Source: Candidatus Roizmanbacteria bacterium CG09_land_8_20_14_0_10_41_9 | GTDB taxonomy: Bacteria; Patescibacteriota; Microgenomatia; UBA1406; GWC2-37-13 | Length of the DNA: 6,965 bases | NCBI GenBank assembly: GCA_002774185.1 | Contig: PEZG01000029.1 | Span: 1-6,965 of the forward strand | Direction: 5' to 3' | Part shown: positions 5,070 to 6,965 of the stretch, in pieces | Numbering within the stretch: position 1 is the first letter of the stretch | Layout: every line of letters begins with the position of its first letter | Program-made: the position numbers and the translations under genes | Notes under the pieces: generated by a model | The model's input: the letters and a program-made list of their open reading frames with translations, nothing else | The model's database searches: none | Told to the model about the DNA's origin: nothing

Positions 5070-5141
5070 GAGCCCGTCGGGACTCGAACCCGAAACCAAT
5101 AGCTTAAAAGGCTACTGCTCTACCAATTGAGCTACGGACCC
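5069..5141 (-). tRNA. tRNA-Lys (anticodon TTT)
   Basis: A 73-nt cloverleaf. The acceptor stem is GGGTCCG with CGGGCTC (with G-T pairs at 2-71 and 4-69), the D arm GCTC/GAGC, the anticodon stem GTAGC/GCTAT with loop CTTTTAA (anticodon TTT), and the T arm TCGGG-TTCGAGT-CCCGA; the discriminator is A. The CCA end is not encoded: the next three bases are CCC, the start of the adjoining repeat, so CCA must be added by nucleotidyltransferase. It has its own promoter upstream. Confidence 0.97.
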
Positions 5142-5150
5142 TATTTTATT

Positions 5151-5179
5151 ATTTTATCATTTCAAGCGAGCCATTTCAA
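5151..5179 (-). promoter_or_regulatory. Promoter of tRNA-Lys
   Basis: On the minus strand TTGAAA (5179-5174), a 17-nt spacer and TAAAAT (5156-5151). The expected transcription start is about 3-4 nt before the mature tRNA 5' end. The transcript probably continues into the 116-aa gene. The left REP-like hairpin of the transposase unit ends 8 nt upstream of the -35 box. Confidence 0.65.
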
Positions 5180-5186
5180 CGCTATA

Positions 5187-5214
5187 CTACCACACTTACA
5201 CACCTCCGAAGTGT
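5187..5214 (+). repeat. Left REP-like hairpin of the RAYT unit
   Basis: Reads CTAC, one base, then stem ACACTT (5192-5197), an 11-nt loop, and stem AAGTGT (5209-5214). It contains the core CACACCTCCGAAGTG (5199-5213), shared in reverse complement with 6019-6033. It lies between the transposase gene and the tRNA-Lys promoter. Confidence 0.75.
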
Positions 5215-5244
5215 ATTAGAGCAACAAGATACTCCACATAGGAA

Positions 5245-5925
5245 CTACGTGAACTTTTCTCGTTGTTTGATACGTTCAATCGACCGCTGGTATTCTGCAT
5301 TCGCGCAAACAAATTCCTTATATCTCTTTCTATTCTGCTTAAACAAATCCAGAATGAATCCAGTATCACAGCGTTTTACAGTAACGTCCGTAATATATTC
5401 TCTGAACGATGATAAGTCATATGTTTCTATCTCCTTCGCGGTTTTTAACACATTTCCTGAATAAGGATTTAAATGGATATAGCGAGATGTATGGAGAAGT
5501 TGTTCGTGTCCGCGAATTCTCTTTGATTTGAATTGTGTAAGAAATAGTGGCCCGCTTCGCTTATATTTTTCGTTGTAATAACGAGTGATTGAATTCACAG
5601 TATCAGACATGAAACGGATCACTCCGTTATTCCGCTTTTGTTTAAGTAAAAAATGAAAATGGTTTGGCATAAGACAGTAGGCTAGGATTTCCACCTTATA
5701 ATTTTTTTTGTTCCTAATTTTTTTATCAATCATTTTTCTTGTCGGCAAGGGGAGTCTCCGATAGTGTGAGAAGCGGATGCGCGAGGAACAGGAACGATAA
5801 TATACCATAAGATGGAGAAAGATTTGAGACATTTCTTTCAGTTGAAAAAGATCTCTTTTATCCAGTGTCTTATTAAAAATGTGGTAAAAGCCCCCGTTTA
5901 CAAAAATATCTTTTCGAGATGGCAT
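5245..5925 (-). CDS. REP-associated tyrosine transposase (RAYT, Y1/HUH family)
   Basis: A 226-aa single-strand DNA transposase that would cut and join REP or element ends through a tyrosine-DNA intermediate. The start is set at the ATG 5925-5923 (MPSRKD, typical for the family); a TTG five codons upstream is less likely. Features: the N-terminal strand FYHIFNKTLDKRDLF (13-27), the HUH motif HFH in CLMPNHFHFLL (84-94), the helix with the candidate catalytic tyrosine in TRYYNEKYKRSGPLF (114-128, probably Y121), and the signature SRYIHLNPYSG (147-157). Length and motif order are complete, so it may be active. A weak promoter, TTGATT (5967-5962) with TATTTT (5945-5940), lies upstream. It follows the 198-aa gene on the same strand by 69 nt. 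Confidence 0.92.
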   Translation of the reverse strand: MPSRKDIFVNGGFYHIFNKTLDKRDLFQLKEMSQIFLHLMVYYRSCSSRIRFSHYRRLPLPTRKMIDKKIRNKKNYKVEILAYCLMPNHFHFLLKQKRNNGVIRFMSDTVNSITRYYNEKYKRSGPLFLTQFKSKRIRGHEQLLHTSRYIHLNPYSGNVLKTAKEIETYDLSSFREYITDVTVKRCDTGFILDLFKQNRKRYKEFVCANAEYQRSIERIKQREKFT

Positions 5926-5994
5926 AGATCTATATATCAAAAATATTCGTTTTTTTTATTTAATCAATGGATTAGAAGCAACGGAGCATATACT

Positions 5995-6591
5995 TTAGTT
6001 TGTTCCGACACTCTTTCCCACTTCGGAGGTGTGCGGAGTGGGAGTAGGAGTTTCATCCCACTGGTACCAAAGGCCCAGTTTTTGAAGGATTTCCTCTGGG
6101 GGACCATACAGATAACCGATCCCTTCCTGTTCATAAAATTTCACAAGATCTGGAGCCTTTTGCTGATATGCGCGTATCCTATCTCCGGACTTCCACGGTT
6201 TGTACGCACTTTCACTAAGTTGCAGATCTCCAAATTCTCCGAACATAAAACAAATAATGTTTCCAGACCCATCGACGCCAAACGTATGGTCAACAACCTT
6301 ATTAAAGCATTGCATTACCGGATCAAAAACCATTACCCTTCCGCTTACTATATTGAACATAAGTGGCGTTGTGTTCAATTGAGACCACGCAGTACATAGG
6401 GGCATTTCACTAAGTACCCGTTGGCTTAGATTCAAGAATTCATGGGTCGGATCCCCAATCGTTTGCAGAAGGGTTCTACGAGTCGACTCAAGGGTACTTC
6501 CTATATATGGGAGTCTCTTCCTTACCCATGCTCTTACTGCGAATCGGCGTGCGGATAATTCCAGAGAAGTTACTACGCGGCTCTCCAACAT
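5995..6591 (-). CDS. Unrecognised 198-aa protein, 3' end within RAYT unit
   Basis: ATG at 6591-6589, TAA at 5997-5995. No family is recognised. The N-terminus is basic (SARRFAVRAWVRKR at 13-26). The centre has several strand-like hydrophobic stretches (LMFNIVSGRVMVFD, IICFMFGEFGDL). The C-terminal third is helical and charged up to YQWDE (about 176-180) and then changes to a Thr-Pro-rich tail coded by the right REP hairpin and adjoining bases. There is no signal peptide or clear membrane helix. The tail suggests that the original 3' end was replaced when the element inserted. A reading frame of similar length on the opposite strand looks like a shadow. It has its own promoter (6607-6635) and is divergent from the ABC ATPase gene. 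Confidence 0.6.
   Translation of the reverse strand: MLESRVVTSLELSARRFAVRAWVRKRLPYIGSTLESTRRTLLQTIGDPTHEFLNLSQRVLSEMPLCTAWSQLNTTPLMFNIVSGRVMVFDPVMQCFNKVVDHTFGVDGSGNIICFMFGEFGDLQLSESAYKPWKSGDRIRAYQQKAPDLVKFYEQEGIGYLYGPPEEILQKLGLWYQWDETPTPTPHTSEVGKSVGTN
6017..6047 (-). repeat. Right REP-like hairpin, inside a coding sequence
   Basis: On the minus strand CTAC (6047-6044), one base, stem CCCACT (6042-6037), a 14-nt loop, stem AGTGGG (6022-6017). It shares CACACCTCCGAAGTG with the left copy. The outer stem differs from the left copy but remains paired. It is read as the C-terminal Thr-Pro-rich tail of the 198-aa protein. Confidence 0.75.
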
Positions 6592-6606
6592 AAAATATTG
6601 ATCAGT

Positions 6607-6635
6607 AGTATACTGGATTCCTTATGATTTTTCCA
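6607..6635 (-). promoter_or_regulatory. Promoter of the 198-aa gene
   Basis: On the minus strand TGGAAA (6635-6630, 4 of 6 matches), a 17-nt spacer and TATACT (6612-6607). The expected start is near 6600, leaving a leader of only about 9 nt with no Shine-Dalgarno sequence. Confidence 0.5.
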
Positions 6636-6652
6636 TCCTCAGGGTAAAAATA

Positions 6653-6661
6653 TGCTATACT
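6653..6661 (+). promoter_or_regulatory. Extended -10 promoter of the ABC ATPase gene
   Basis: TGC followed by TATACT (6656-6661) is an extended -10 element, which explains the lack of a -35. The ATG at 6671 follows 9 nt later, so the mRNA would have a leader of about 0-4 nt. This is the same layout as leuS. Confidence 0.55.
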
Positions 6662-6670
6662 GTTTTTTTC

Positions 6671-6965
6671 ATGAGCGCTATCATTTCGGTAAAAAATCTC
6701 ACAAAACAATTCGGCAGACCGCCCAGCGTCTTCACCGCAGTAGATTCCATTTCTTTTTCCGTGGAAAAAGGGGAAATATTCGCTTTTTTGGGTCCGAATG
6801 GAGCGGGAAAAACAACAACGATAAAAATGTTAACCACCCTGTTGACTCCTACAAGCGGGAAAATACAGGTGAACGGATTCGATCCATCGCAGCAGCAGGA
6901 CAACGTGCGCAAGTCATTCGGGATCGTTTTCCAGGATCCCAGCTTGGATGATGAGTTAACCACGT
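6671..6965 (+). CDS. ABC-2-type transporter ATP-binding protein, 3' end outside window
   Basis: The first 98 residues of an ABC ATPase that would power export by a separate membrane permease. Visible features are the N-terminal strands with the aromatic A-loop position (about F14), the Walker A motif GPNGAGKT (41-48), PTSGKIQVNG (60-69) and the Q-loop glutamine in IVFQDPSLDDELT (Q88). The TLLTPTSG and NVRKSFGIVFQDPSLDDELT context is typical of the DrrA/multidrug or polysaccharide ABC-2 export ATPases, not of importers. Walker B and the signature motif lie beyond the edge, and a permease gene would be expected downstream. No Shine-Dalgarno sequence precedes the ATG; it reads from an extended -10 almost at the start codon. 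Confidence 0.93.
   Translation, partial: MSAIISVKNLTKQFGRPPSVFTAVDSISFSVEKGEIFAFLGPNGAGKTTTIKMLTTLLTPTSGKIQVNGFDPSQQQDNVRKSFGIVFQDPSLDDELTT

Larger units (their letters stand above)
5187..6047 (-). mobile_element. RAYT transposase unit with flanking inverted REP-like hairpins
   Basis: A single-strand-type transposase gene lies between two inverted copies of a REP-like hairpin, about 860 bp in all. The ends share CACACCTCCGAAGTG in opposite orientation, a foldable stem, and a CTAC tetranucleotide one base outside the stem. This is the arrangement known for REP-associated tyrosine transposases and IS200/IS605-like elements. No target-site duplication was sought, because such elements do not make one. 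The boundaries are inferred from the two hairpins. Confidence 0.7.

Noticed and set aside
5812..6399. 195-codon plus-strand ORF
   Set aside because: It lies antisense to the transposase with its well-supported HUH motif and to the 198-aa gene, and its protein shows no domain-like pattern.

Overview
The window looks like a piece of a small bacterial genome, most likely from the Candidate Phyla Radiation (Patescibacteria, Parcubacteria-like). This assignment is inferred from style, not from a marker-gene tree. The leucyl-tRNA synthetase carries several in-frame peptide insertions made of short palindromic and tandem AT-rich repeats. Several genes have a -10 box almost touching the start codon and no Shine-Dalgarno sequence. 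The gene set is a mix of short unrecognised proteins plus a RAYT-type transposase. All stops fit the standard bacterial code.

Layout. 1-834 (+) is the 3' part of an unrecognised gene that runs off the left edge. 848-3631 (+) is leuS, complete, 927 aa, with five repeat-derived segments inside the coding region. 3632-3966 holds no clear gene, but its right half contains a promoter, a possible 23-residue leader ORF and three tandem 22-nt hairpin repeats. The last repeat is an intrinsic terminator ending only 11 nt before the next start codon. 3967-4380 (+) encodes an MpsC/DUF2294-family protein. 4513-4689 (+) is a 58-residue two-helix membrane protein, and it ends tail to tail with an unrecognised 116-aa gene on the minus strand (4691-5041). 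That gene lies directly downstream of a tRNA-Lys(TTT) gene (5069-5141, minus), with a short palindromic repeat at the junction. 5187-6047 is a RAYT transposase unit: a minus-strand Y1/HUH transposase (5245-5925) between two inverted REP-like hairpins. The right hairpin lies inside the 3' end of an unrecognised 198-aa gene (5995-6591, minus). Divergently from that gene, an ABC-2-type transporter ATPase starts at 6671 (+) and runs off the right edge.

How the parts may work together. leuS and tRNA-Lys belong to translation; the rest do not form an obvious pathway. The most unusual points are the repeat-built RNA leader before the MpsC-family gene, which can fold in two mutually exclusive registers, the tRNA-to-mRNA junction whose repeat also supplies the likely ribosome-binding site, the paired REP hairpins with compensatory stem changes around the transposase, and the number of mobile-type repeats tolerated in frame inside an essential synthetase gene.
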